Part shown: positions 54,265-63,223 of the stretch, piece after piece
Position numbering within the stretch: the stretch's first letter is position 1
How the letters are laid out: each line of letters opens with the position of its first letter
Assembly (NCBI RefSeq): GCF_030915505.1
Contig: NZ_CP133265.1
Span: forward strand, 1,116,001 to 1,180,000
Source of the DNA: Neobacillus sp. OS1-2
GTDB lineage: Bacteria; Bacillota; Bacilli; Bacillales; Cytobacillaceae
Direction: 5' to 3'
Length of the DNA: 64,000 bases
Position numbers and translations under genes: made by a program
The notes under the pieces: model-generated
Seen by the model: the letters and a program-made list of their open reading frames with translations, nothing else
What the model was told of the DNA's origin: nothing
Databases searched by the model: none

Positions 54265-55622
54265 AATAATTCCTCTTTTAAACTTAATTCTCTCTTATTT
54301 TGAGAAGCCACGAGCAAAATTAAGAAGAAACTGATGCCAATGGGATTGTTAATAAATGGATTGATGTTCGTTAATAATAAAATACCCATAAAAACTGCCA
54401 ACAACGAAACATCTAGAGATGTAAGCTTTTGACCCTTTTTATAAGCAATATAATAATTGTAATAAATCATTAAAAATAGAAATGCCCAAGTTGCGAATCC
54501 AATTAACCCTTGCTCCAATAAAATATCAAGAAAGCTCATTTCAATTCCGGTAATTCTACCTGCAATTTCTGTTCCATATCCAGTTCCAACGATGAGATTT
54601 GTCGGGTGGACTAGTAATTCTTTTGAAGCAGTAATAAATTCCATTCGGGCATTAACACTGACATCATTCACTTCCGTCTTTACCTGACTGCCTTTTTTAC
54701 TACTTGATACAGTATGGTTAGACGGAGCTTCATCAACAACTGCCACTTCAAAACGCTCCAATGTCATATATTTATATAAGAATGGCACTGCCAACAATAT
54801 GAGTAAAGAAATGGCAAACTTTCTAATAAACTGCGGGGACTGGATCAATTTTTTAATTTTCCTTGATAATCCTTTTATTGGGTCGACAATCACTTTGACA
54901 TCCAGAATAATAATCAAGAATACACTTAGCATAAATGCGAGTAAAAACCCTCTTGTTTCTGACCATAGAACAGAAATTGAACCTATTATGACAAGCGTAA
55001 AATTCAGTTTACTGTAATCTCTGTTCAATAGATCATTTAGTGCAATAATGAGACCGACTAACACGAAAAAATGGCTTTTATAGAATACACTTTTACTTGG
55101 CCTAAAGAATAAATCATCGTTCATCAGCCAGTTCATAAAGTCATAATAAGGTTTGAAATCTGCCGCAAAAATTGTTTTCCCCAATAAAGAAACGACAATC
55201 GTAAAAATCGCCACCACTACTGCGCTATACTTCAATATAGTGATAATTCGCCCGATTGAAAAGCGTTCCTTTGAAATATAGTAAGCTAAAGGGAAATAGA
55301 GGACAAAATAGGAAACCCTAAAGAAGTCCGTAATAATAGCTCCCAGCGGATGCCCATTTAAGAAGCCAACAATACTGCTGAACACAAACCAGCCAATTAA
55401 GGCATACACCCCAATTGTTACCGGGTTAAACCTAAAGAAGGTGTTTACTTCTTTATTAAATATTGCCTTTTCCTTCAGAATTCGATACAAAAAAACTGCT
55501 AACAAAAGAAGAAATAATACCTGACGAATGGAGATCACTCCAAAATCAATCAGCCTTCCTCCACCGCCTACAAATACCTCGATAAAAAAGATTGTTAATA
55601 ATCCCTTTTCAAATTTATTCAT
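54261..55622 (-). CDS. Wzy/O-antigen-ligase-like membrane protein, copy 1
   Basis: A 453-residue protein with about ten membrane helices and a large outer loop around residues 290-370, the architecture of Wzy polymerases or WaaL ligases. It is paralogous to the protein at 57999-59318 (same N-terminus VGGGGRLIDF and the SETRGF/SDTRGF, IGTGYG-like blocks). Site AGAGG. It may polymerise or ligate one of two surface glycans. Confidence 0.82.
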   Translation of the reverse strand: MNKFEKGLLTIFFIEVFVGGGGRLIDFGVISIRQVLFLLLLAVFLYRILKEKAIFNKEVNTFFRFNPVTIGVYALIGWFVFSSIVGFLNGHPLGAIITDFFRVSYFVLYFPLAYYISKERFSIGRIITILKYSAVVVAIFTIVVSLLGKTIFAADFKPYYDFMNWLMNDDLFFRPSKSVFYKSHFFVLVGLIIALNDLLNRDYSKLNFTLVIIGSISVLWSETRGFLLAFMLSVFLIIILDVKVIVDPIKGLSRKIKKLIQSPQFIRKFAISLLILLAVPFLYKYMTLERFEVAVVDEAPSNHTVSSSKKGSQVKTEVNDVSVNARMEFITASKELLVHPTNLIVGTGYGTEIAGRITGIEMSFLDILLEQGLIGFATWAFLFLMIYYNYYIAYKKGQKLTSLDVSLLAVFMGILLLTNINPFINNPIGISFFLILLVASQNKRELSLKEELL

Positions 55623-55766
55623 AATACTAACCCTCTCCTACCACCTTGCATGTCACTTTTTCGACTCTATTCAATATTCGCCTGAAAAAATAACATATAT
55701 TTTCTCTTTATTATCATTAATAATTGAAGCTTTTATTAAATAAGCTTTTTCCATTTACCCAGAAAT

Positions 55767-56552
55767 TTAAAACCATCTCCAGCCCCACTTATTGAAATAT
55801 TGATACATAGATTTCATAAAAATCTTAAATAATCTGGAGTTTTTATGGGAACCTCGCTCATAATAATGCACCACTTTTGAAAAAGGTGAATAAACTATCC
55901 GCTTCTTCCGTTTCTTCAGCTCAACGCATAGATCGTAATCTTCAAAGTACATAAAATAGCGGTCATCAAATCCGCCAACTTCCTTGAAGTCGTCTCCTCT
56001 TAATAGCATAAAACATCCGGAACCAATCCGAATATCTTGTTCTCGGTCATCGGGAATATCTCTAAGTTCGTAAGTGGCCAGCCTCTTCTCAAACATTTTT
56101 TTCACAAATTGAAATGGCACAAACCTTAAGAAATAATCAAAGACAGACACACGATCGCGCATCAGATGCTGAGGCGTCCCATCTGAATTTAAAACCTTTG
56201 GGACTAACAAAGAAATCGATTCATCCTGTTCTATTCGTTCCAACATTTTTAGCAGATCTTCCCTTACTAAAATAATGTCCGGGTTAAACACTAAAAAGAA
56301 CTTTTCATTAGCATGTAATAAATTATAATTGTGGCCAAAACCAAAGCCGTTATTCTCATGGTAAAAGGTAATATCGGCCATATCCTGATATTTCTTTAAC
56401 TGATTTTTATATTCTTCATTTGAATTATTATCAAAAATCACCAGGCGAAATTGATCGTCCTGACCAAATTCCCTTTTAAGATTTTCAAGTACTTTAAAGA
56501 TGTGTTTACTGTTATATGTCACAATACTAATTGCAACTTTTGCATTAGACAT
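55767..56552 (-). CDS. Family 2 glycosyltransferase (WbbL-like)
   Basis: A 261-residue GT-A enzyme with ISIVTYNS at the N-terminus, FNPDIIL and the FDDRYFMYFEDYDLC motif of rhamnosyltransferase-like GT2 enzymes. The start at 56552 was chosen for homology of the N-terminus with weak AAAGAG upstream; the open frame reaches 56678. First gene of this run, preceded by the LCP gene on the other strand. Confidence 0.85.
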   Translation of the reverse strand: MSNAKVAISIVTYNSKHIFKVLENLKREFGQDDQFRLVIFDNNSNEEYKNQLKKYQDMADITFYHENNGFGFGHNYNLLHANEKFFLVFNPDIILVREDLLKMLERIEQDESISLLVPKVLNSDGTPQHLMRDRVSVFDYFLRFVPFQFVKKMFEKRLATYELRDIPDDREQDIRIGSGCFMLLRGDDFKEVGGFDDRYFMYFEDYDLCVELKKRKKRIVYSPFSKVVHYYERGSHKNSRLFKIFMKSMYQYFNKWGWRWF

Positions 56553-56678
56553 TTTTTCACACTCTTTCATTACATATTGTGTTATTGTAACGCGCTTCAT
56601 CATTTTTCGTCTATTTTTATAGGAAATGTGATTCCTTGGTTCATCATATATGAATATTTTTAAACAACGCAATACCAT

Positions 56679-56907
56679 TCATTCAATTATTAAGGTTGAA
56701 CAATAAAACATTCGACAAATATTAACAAAAAAATCCTTTCAATTGTCGTAACAAAACTAAATTATAGCATCATTATGTAAAAAACTGTACTTTTATTGGA
56801 CAAATTTTTTATTTCCTGTTGAACAAAATACCTATGGAGATTATAATTTTTAATGTAATGTCCTTATTTTAATCCAATATCTCTAAAGAAGGGAATTAAT
56901 ATTATAA
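56679..56907. other. Divergent intergenic region
   Basis: AT-rich; promoters for the LCP gene (plus) and the glycosyltransferase run (minus) are expected here. No coding frame seen. Confidence 0.35.
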
Positions 56908-57933
56908 ATGAATAATTCGAGATTAGATAGAAAAAAAGGGCCTAAAAAGAAGGCAAAGTGGCCCCGTATTACCTTATTTACCATTTTGATTTTACTGGTT
57001 GGTGGCGGGGTTTATTTTTATAACGTCTATAGCAATGTTGCAAAAGCTGTTGATAAAATGAACAAACCAATTTCACGAGAGGTTTCTAAGAAGCGGGTTG
57101 AAAAAGTTGAATTCCACCAAAAGGATCCGATTTCAATCTTGATGGTCGGTGTTGACGAACGCGAGAAAGATAGTGGCCGTACAGATTCCATCCTTGTACT
57201 AACAGTTAACCCTGAAAAGAAATCTACAAAAATATTAAGTATTCCCCGTGATACTCGGACAAAGCTTATCAGCTCAGACAATAAAGGCGGAAAGGTTCGG
57301 ATTGAAAAAATAAACCATGCGTATGCCTACGGTGGAATTGAAGAGACGATTGATACTGTTGAATACTTTTTAAACACACCAATTGATTACTACGTTGAAG
57401 TGAATATGCAAGGTTTTAGGGATATTGTAAATGCTGTCGGTGGAATTGATGTGGATAATAAATATGCTTTTGAATTAGATGGTACGTACCTACCAAAAGG
57501 TCCCATGCATTTAATGGGGGAAAAGGCGCTCCAGTATGCACGGATGAGAAAGGATGACCCACGCGGTGATTTTGGACGTGAAGAAAGACAACGTGAGGTT
57601 ATTTCTAAAATTATCGACAAAGGAAAGTCATTTTCTACTTTGACAAAATACAATGATATTCTTGAAGCGTTAGAAAATAATATTAAAACGAATCTAACCC
57701 TAAATGATATGGTTGGCATTCAATCGACCTATAAACCTGCGGCTGAAACCTTGGAAAAACTTGAAATCCCCGGATGGGGCGGAATGCTTGATGGCGGCTG
57801 GTATTTCTTTGTAAGTGATGAGGAAAGGCAGGCACTTTCTGATCAATTACGCGAGCAGCTTGGTCTTCCATCCGCGCCTGTTGAAAAAATGTACATGAAT
57901 AAAGAAAATAAAGATAATATGTCTGCCAGTTAA
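56908..57933 (+). CDS. LytR-CpsA-Psr (LCP) family glycopolymer transferase
   Basis: A 341-residue protein with a basic cytoplasmic N-terminus, one membrane helix (about 19-42) and the LCP domain (about 75-300) including DSGRTDSILVLTVNP, SIPRDTRTK and YARMRKDDPRGDFGR. LCP enzymes move undecaprenyl-linked polymers onto peptidoglycan, so this one probably attaches the polysaccharide or teichoic acid of the locus to the wall. Confidence 0.93.
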   Translation: MNNSRLDRKKGPKKKAKWPRITLFTILILLVGGGVYFYNVYSNVAKAVDKMNKPISREVSKKRVEKVEFHQKDPISILMVGVDEREKDSGRTDSILVLTVNPEKKSTKILSIPRDTRTKLISSDNKGGKVRIEKINHAYAYGGIEETIDTVEYFLNTPIDYYVEVNMQGFRDIVNAVGGIDVDNKYAFELDGTYLPKGPMHLMGEKALQYARMRKDDPRGDFGREERQREVISKIIDKGKSFSTLTKYNDILEALENNIKTNLTLNDMVGIQSTYKPAAETLEKLEIPGWGGMLDGGWYFFVSDEERQALSDQLREQLGLPSAPVEKMYMNKENKDNMSAS

Positions 57934-57944
57934 ATTAGTAATAT

Positions 57945-57986
57945 AAAAAAACTCCTTTATTAGTAAATAATAAAGGAGTTTTTTTG
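57945..57986. terminator. Bidirectional terminator
   Basis: AAAAACTCCTTTATTA / TAATAAAGGAGTTTTTT between the converging LCP gene and the second Wzy-like gene. Confidence 0.85.
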
Positions 57987-57998
57987 ATATGCGGTCAA

Positions 57999-59318
57999 TT
58001 AACTTTTTAGTTGCCATCCTGCCTTCTCTTTGATTGCATTAGAAAAGGTAAGCATTAATATGAAAAAGGTAATTCCTATTGGATTATTCAGGAAGGGATT
58101 AATATTGGTCAAAAGCACGACCCCGACAAACACGCCTATTAATGAACGGTCAATTGTTGGGATGTCCTTGCCTTGTTTATATGCGCGATAATAATTGTAT
58201 ATAACTATAGCACATAGAAATAACCAGATGGCTAAACCAATCGCTCCCTGCTCCACCCAAATATCAAGGAAGCTCATTTCAATTCCATTAATCCTGCCGG
58301 CAATCGAAGTTCCATAACCTTTACCAAAAATAAAATGAACAGGATTCCCCAACAAAATATCCTTCGAGTCTTTTAGAAATTCAATCCTAGCACCCACACT
58401 TGTATCATTCACTGCTCCATTATTAGCAGCATTTGTGCTTTGTTCAAATCGTTCCAACGTCAAATATTGATATAAGAATGGTACGGAGAAGGTAATGACC
58501 AATAACACCACTGATTTTTTTACCAATTGCGTGCTTCTCCATATCGTTTTGATTTTATTAGTAATTCCTCTTACAGGATCACTAATGGCAATGACATCAA
58601 TGACGACAATCATAAAAACACTGACCATGAGGGCGACAAAAAATCCTCTGGTATCCGACCAAAAAATTGAAATAAAGCATAGCGGAATATTAAAAATATC
58701 AACTTTTGAAAACTGTTTTGATAATACAGCATTTATCGAAAGGACCAAACCAACAAACACGTAGAAATGACTCTTATAAAACACACTGTGACTCCGTCTA
58801 AATAATAAGTCATCATTCATTATCCGAATCCAAAATTGTTTAAACACTTCAAAATCGGAACTATAAATCGTCTTACCTAACACAGCAAGCAATATAGTGA
58901 AGATGGCAACAGCGAGGGCACAATATTTTATGATGGTGATAATTCTCTTCTTGGTAAACCTTTCCTCCGAAACATAATAAGCTAATGGAAAATAGGCTGC
59001 AAAAAAGGATACCCTCAAAAAGTCAGTTACAATATAGGAAGGTGAATTTCCGTTACTATACCCAATTACAGCACTGACGACAAACCAACCAATAAGCATA
59101 TAGATTCCGACTGTGATTGAATCTCTACGTACAAATGTATTAAGAACTGTATTGGTATAGGCTTTTTCTTTCATAATGCGAAAAAGAAATGTTAGTATTA
59201 ATAATAAAAATAAAACTTGACGAATGGAAAGGACTCTAAAATCAATCAAACGCCCTCCACCGCCAACAAAAAGTTCAATAAAAAAAACTGTTAGTAATAT
59301 TTTTTCAAATTTATTCAT
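57999..59318 (-). CDS. Wzy/O-antigen-ligase-like membrane protein, copy 2
   Basis: A 439-residue paralogue of copy 1 with the same architecture and conserved blocks (VGGGGRLIDF, SDTRGFF, FGKGYGTSIAGRING). About ten membrane helices. It follows the Alg13/Alg14-like pair, so it may belong to a second repeat-unit assembly line. Site AGAGGAA. Confidence 0.82.
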   Translation of the reverse strand: MNKFEKILLTVFFIELFVGGGGRLIDFRVLSIRQVLFLLLILTFLFRIMKEKAYTNTVLNTFVRRDSITVGIYMLIGWFVVSAVIGYSNGNSPSYIVTDFLRVSFFAAYFPLAYYVSEERFTKKRIITIIKYCALAVAIFTILLAVLGKTIYSSDFEVFKQFWIRIMNDDLLFRRSHSVFYKSHFYVFVGLVLSINAVLSKQFSKVDIFNIPLCFISIFWSDTRGFFVALMVSVFMIVVIDVIAISDPVRGITNKIKTIWRSTQLVKKSVVLLVITFSVPFLYQYLTLERFEQSTNAANNGAVNDTSVGARIEFLKDSKDILLGNPVHFIFGKGYGTSIAGRINGIEMSFLDIWVEQGAIGLAIWLFLCAIVIYNYYRAYKQGKDIPTIDRSLIGVFVGVVLLTNINPFLNNPIGITFFILMLTFSNAIKEKAGWQLKS

Positions 59319-59353
59319 TAGTGCAATTCCTCTCTCGAAATAGTACGAAAGGT

Positions 59354-59833
59354 TTATACTCCGTCAATAAAATCCTTTATGAGAGATAAGATTTTCTTGT
59401 TTCCACTTTCAAAGCGGGCAGGCTGAAAGATTTCAACACGGCGAATAACATCGGCTAAATCCATCGGTTCATTCCAATATAGGATATGTCCGGTTTCCTT
59501 AAACTGTTTGACAATCTCCAACTGGTGGTCGTCATTATGTTCACTGTATTTTATCAATCTTGGAACAGCAATAACCTTTTTCCCCATTTTCATCCCCATC
59601 GTAATCGAACCTGTACCACCGTGCGTTATGATATAGTTTGCTTTCTTATATAAATCTCCCATCCGTTCATAGGTGGTAAAATCAAAAATTGTCATGTTTT
59701 TTGACTTATATTTCGTATGACCTGCCTGAACAACTACTTCCTCATTAATATTCCCTACCTCAATTTGCTTGTCAATTTCCTTCAACAGGCGGTCAAAGGA
59801 AAGTTCATGAGTTCCTAAAACTACTAATATCAA
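59354..59833 (-). CDS. Alg13-like glycosyltransferase subunit (PssE type)
   Basis: About 159 residues, the C-terminal catalytic half of a split GT28 enzyme: ILVVLGTHELSFDRLL and ITHGGTGSITMGMKMGKKVIAVP. The start is TTG 59833, overlapping the stop of the Alg14-like gene (TATTGA), a typical coupled start. It works with the Alg14-like partner to add GlcNAc, or glucose/galactose, to the lipid-linked sugar. Confidence 0.88.
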   Translation of the reverse strand: MILVVLGTHELSFDRLLKEIDKQIEVGNINEEVVVQAGHTKYKSKNMTIFDFTTYERMGDLYKKANYIITHGGTGSITMGMKMGKKVIAVPRLIKYSEHNDDHQLEIVKQFKETGHILYWNEPMDLADVIRRVEIFQPARFESGNKKILSLIKDFIDGV

Positions 59834-60315
59834 TAGATTGACCCTCCATAGACAGCATTGGGATAATGTTTCTTCATTTCCTCCCATTGAACAATGAATA
59901 AATCAGCTATTGGATAAACAAGCTTTCCTGATAGCGTTGGCGTGGACGTTTTTGCAAAGCTCTCAATGAATATGACCTTTTTTCGAAATAACTTTGCAAT
60001 GTAACAGGTTGGCACTGCCGTATGGGCACCTGTAGTTACTATTACATCTGGATTTTCCCTTATAAAATAATAGAAAGATTTAAAAATATTATAGCCAAAC
60101 TTAAAGAAATATCTAAATAAATAGTTTCTTGCACCGTATGCCAAAAACGACATATGGTATTTCTTGCTTAAGTCCTCTGTTATAATCGACCTTTCTGTAA
60201 CAATATGGTAATCACATTCAGCAAAAAGTGGCTTTAACTGGAGTAATTGCGTTAAATGACCACCTAATGAAGAGATAAATAATACTTTTTTTCTTTTTTC
60301 TGTTCGATTATTCAT
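59830..60315 (-). CDS. Alg14-like membrane anchor of the split glycosyltransferase (PssD type)
   Basis: A 161-residue protein with the N-terminal SSLGGHLTQLLQL nucleotide-fold motif and the NPDVIVTTGAHTAVP region of Alg14; a membrane-associating segment is near 75-95. It recruits the Alg13-like catalytic subunit. Preceded by GGAGGGTAGG. Confidence 0.88.
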   Translation of the reverse strand: MNNRTEKRKKVLFISSLGGHLTQLLQLKPLFAECDYHIVTERSIITEDLSKKYHMSFLAYGARNYLFRYFFKFGYNIFKSFYYFIRENPDVIVTTGAHTAVPTCYIAKLFRKKVIFIESFAKTSTPTLSGKLVYPIADLFIVQWEEMKKHYPNAVYGGSIY

Positions 60316-60320
60316 ATATC

Positions 60321-61424
60321 CTACCCTCCAGTAGGAAAATAGACTTCCATAACCCGATTGAGTATGTATTCCTGGTCGTTTTCCTCTGCTTTTTTAAATC
60401 CATTTTTTATTAATTTGCTTCTTATTTCTTCAGATGCAAGAACTTGGCTAATTGAATTCGCCAAGTCACTTGAATTTTTTGCAGATACGATTTCCCCCGC
60501 CCCTCCCGCCAACAATGTTTTTAGGCCGCCAACATTTGTACCAATAACCGGTGTTCCACATGCCATGGCTTCCAACGCGACAAGTCCAAATCCTTCAATA
60601 TGGGCAGGGAGCACAAGACAGTCCGCAGCACACATCCAAACAGCTATTTCCGGCTGTTCCTTTGTATCAAGAATGGTCACCATATTTTGCAAATGAAAGT
60701 CCATTATTTTATTTTCAATGAATCGTTTGAAATTCGGATCCTTCTCGGCACCAATTATAACCAACTGAACATCTGTATCTCTTTCATGAACAAGCCTTGC
60801 TGCTTCAATCAGTTCTATTAATCCTTTTTGTTCTAGCAAATTTCCAACAAAGAGAATGATTTTTGCATCTTTCTCTAGCCAGCATTGTTCTCTTGCCGCC
60901 CCCATATCTATAGGCTTAAAAATTTCACGGTTCACACCCATGTTCAGAATAGAAACATTCTGCTGCTTTACGGAAAATTTAGTCACGATTTCATGATGAA
61001 GCTCGTTCCCGACGGCAATTACGTGATCCGCTTGCTGCAAAATAGACTTAGTAAGTTGAAATAGTCTTTTGTTCCTTTTCGCCATTTTATCAATATCACC
61101 GCCATGTGCAGTGACAATCAGCCTTTTCTTAAATAATTTTTTAAAAAGGAGTCCTAGATAGCCGCTTGGAAAAACATAGTGAGCGTGAATCACATCGTAT
61201 GAACGTCCTTTTATACCAAGTATCCAAATAGTTTTTATTAACCAGCTTAAGTATTTTGTAAAGACATTCACTTTCCCATTGTTGGGATTGGTGATGGCTA
61301 CTACATCGACAAGAACATTTCTCCTTGTTATAGCATCGACTTGATTCTTAACAAAAATACCAAAACTCTTATGTTTCGCGCTTGGATACATATTCGTTAT
61401 CACAAGTACTTTTTTATTACTCAT
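60321..61424 (-). CDS. Family 4 glycosyltransferase
   Basis: A 367-residue GT-B enzyme: N-terminal MYPSAKHKSFGIFVKNQVD, donor-site KDAKIILFVGNLLEQKG, and the E-x7-E type motif HIEGFGLVALEAMACG. The start at 61424 has AGGTG upstream, but an ATG at 61442 is also possible. First gene of this second glycosyltransferase run; the gap to the Alg14-like gene is five bases. Confidence 0.9.
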   Translation of the reverse strand: MSNKKVLVITNMYPSAKHKSFGIFVKNQVDAITRRNVLVDVVAITNPNNGKVNVFTKYLSWLIKTIWILGIKGRSYDVIHAHYVFPSGYLGLLFKKLFKKRLIVTAHGGDIDKMAKRNKRLFQLTKSILQQADHVIAVGNELHHEIVTKFSVKQQNVSILNMGVNREIFKPIDMGAAREQCWLEKDAKIILFVGNLLEQKGLIELIEAARLVHERDTDVQLVIIGAEKDPNFKRFIENKIMDFHLQNMVTILDTKEQPEIAVWMCAADCLVLPAHIEGFGLVALEAMACGTPVIGTNVGGLKTLLAGGAGEIVSAKNSSDLANSISQVLASEEIRSKLIKNGFKKAEENDQEYILNRVMEVYFPTGG

Positions 61425-61667
61425 TTCTTCAACACCTAACATGCCTCAGTCCCTTTTTCCATCCACTTTAAGGGTCATTTGTCGGATTTTATCCAAAAAA
61501 CTCACATAAAAGCATTATACCAATAATTATTCATGATTTAAAATAAACTTCCTTATTTTTAAAAGTCCACATTAAATAAAATAAAATATTATTTAACAAA
61601 AATCTTTTTGCGTTATAATAAAATGGTTGTTATATTTGGATACTATGGAATTAAAGAAGGGATAAAT

Positions 61668-62972
61668 ATGAAAATTACCATTACAGGAACAGGGTATGTG
61701 GGTCTTGTTACGGGAACATGTCTCGCGGAAATAGGCCATCAAATAACTTGTTTTGATATTGACAAGGAAAAGATTTCCTTATTAAATGAAGGAATTTCTC
61801 CCATATACGAGCCAGGACTGGGTGAACTTATTCAGCGTAATATCGATAGTGGTCGTCTTACATTTTCCTCAAATCCTGTGGAGGCATACTCCAATGCTGA
61901 GTGTATTTTTATCGCTGTTGGTACTCCGGCAAATGAAGATGGCTCAGCTAATTTAAGCTTCCTGGAAGCTGCAGCCATTCAAATTGCGGAACAGATTAAA
62001 AAAGACATCATCGTCGTTATTAAAAGTACCGTACCTGTTGGGACAAACGAACGAATCGGCAGCATAATTCAAGAACGGGTCCCACCAAACATTAAAATAG
62101 AAATGGTCTCTAATCCTGAATTTTTACGTGAAGGAACCGCCATTCATGATACCTTCCACGGGGATCGCATTGTGATTGGAGCAAACACGGAAGAAGCCGG
62201 AAAGCAAATTGGGAACATTTACGAACCTCTTCATCTACCCATAGTTCACACAGATATTCGCAGTGCAGAAATGATTAAATATGCCTCAAATTCCTTTCTC
62301 GCGTTAAAAATTAGCTTTATCAATGAAATAGCTAATCTTTGTGAAAAAATTGGCGCGGATATCGATCAAGTCTCTGCTGGCGTTGGATTGGACAATCGAA
62401 TCGGCAAGAAATTCCTTAATGCCGGGATCGGCTTTGGCGGTTCATGTTTTCCTAAAGATATTCATGCATTAAATTATTTGGCGAAGGAATTTGATTACGA
62501 CTTTAAAATTTTACAGTCAGTTATTGATGTTAATTACAGACAAAAGGATCTCCTTTTCTATAAAGCGAAGGAACATTTTGGATCGTTAGCTGGTAAAAGA
62601 ACCACTATACTTGGACTAACCTTTAAACCCAACACAGATGATATCCGTGAGGCCGCTTCCTTAAGAATCATACAGGATTTGCTTCTTGAAGGTGCAGTAG
62701 TAACGGTTTTTGACCCAGTTGCGATGCCAAAGGTGGAAAAGCTCTTTGGTGACAAAATCAGCTTTGCAGTTTCTTCTGAACAGGCATTGGTGGATGCTGA
62801 AGCAGCCTTTATCTTGACGGAATGGGATGAAATTAAAAGCATTAAATTGAAAGAAATAAAAGATAAAATGACAGAACCTATCATTTTTGACGGACGAAAT
62901 TGTTTTTCCCTCGAGGAAACCAAAAAGTACGGAATCCGATACTATTCGATTGGTAGACCAGTTGTACAATAG
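61668..62972 (+). CDS. ugd: UDP-glucose 6-dehydrogenase
   Basis: A 434-residue enzyme with NAD-binding GTGYVGLVTGTCLAE, catalytic Cys in GIGFGGSCFPKD, and UDP-glucose residues in the C-terminal domain. It makes UDP-glucuronate, pointing to a glucuronic-acid-containing polymer (as in teichuronic acid). The start at 61668 has GAAGGG upstream; the open frame begins at 61608. Confidence 0.95.
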   Translation: MKITITGTGYVGLVTGTCLAEIGHQITCFDIDKEKISLLNEGISPIYEPGLGELIQRNIDSGRLTFSSNPVEAYSNAECIFIAVGTPANEDGSANLSFLEAAAIQIAEQIKKDIIVVIKSTVPVGTNERIGSIIQERVPPNIKIEMVSNPEFLREGTAIHDTFHGDRIVIGANTEEAGKQIGNIYEPLHLPIVHTDIRSAEMIKYASNSFLALKISFINEIANLCEKIGADIDQVSAGVGLDNRIGKKFLNAGIGFGGSCFPKDIHALNYLAKEFDYDFKILQSVIDVNYRQKDLLFYKAKEHFGSLAGKRTTILGLTFKPNTDDIREAASLRIIQDLLLEGAVVTVFDPVAMPKVEKLFGDKISFAVSSEQALVDAEAAFILTEWDEIKSIKLKEIKDKMTEPIIFDGRNCFSLEETKKYGIRYYSIGRPVVQ

Positions 62973-63006
62973 GCTAAATGAATTTGACACTCAATACACC
63001 TTTACA

Positions 63007-63051
63007 ACGGACAGGACATTGCTCAACAGCAATCTTCCTGTCCGTTTTTTT
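63007..63051 (+). terminator. Rho-independent terminator of ugd
   Basis: ACGGACAGGA ... TCCTGTCCGT with an inner ATTGCT/AGCAAT pairing and a run of seven T. Confidence 0.85.
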
Positions 63052-63223
63052 ATCTTTGTTTAGGCAGTATTTTGTAACCCGCCCCTTTAAGATTGGTGAA
63101 AAAAATCCTACTAGAGTTAGAGAATAAGCTCCTTCTCTATAAATCTGTCTTTTCTCTATTAATGAATGTTATTTTCATATACAATAAAAATAGAATACCT
63201 TTGAAGGAGAATCGTTAACTAGA

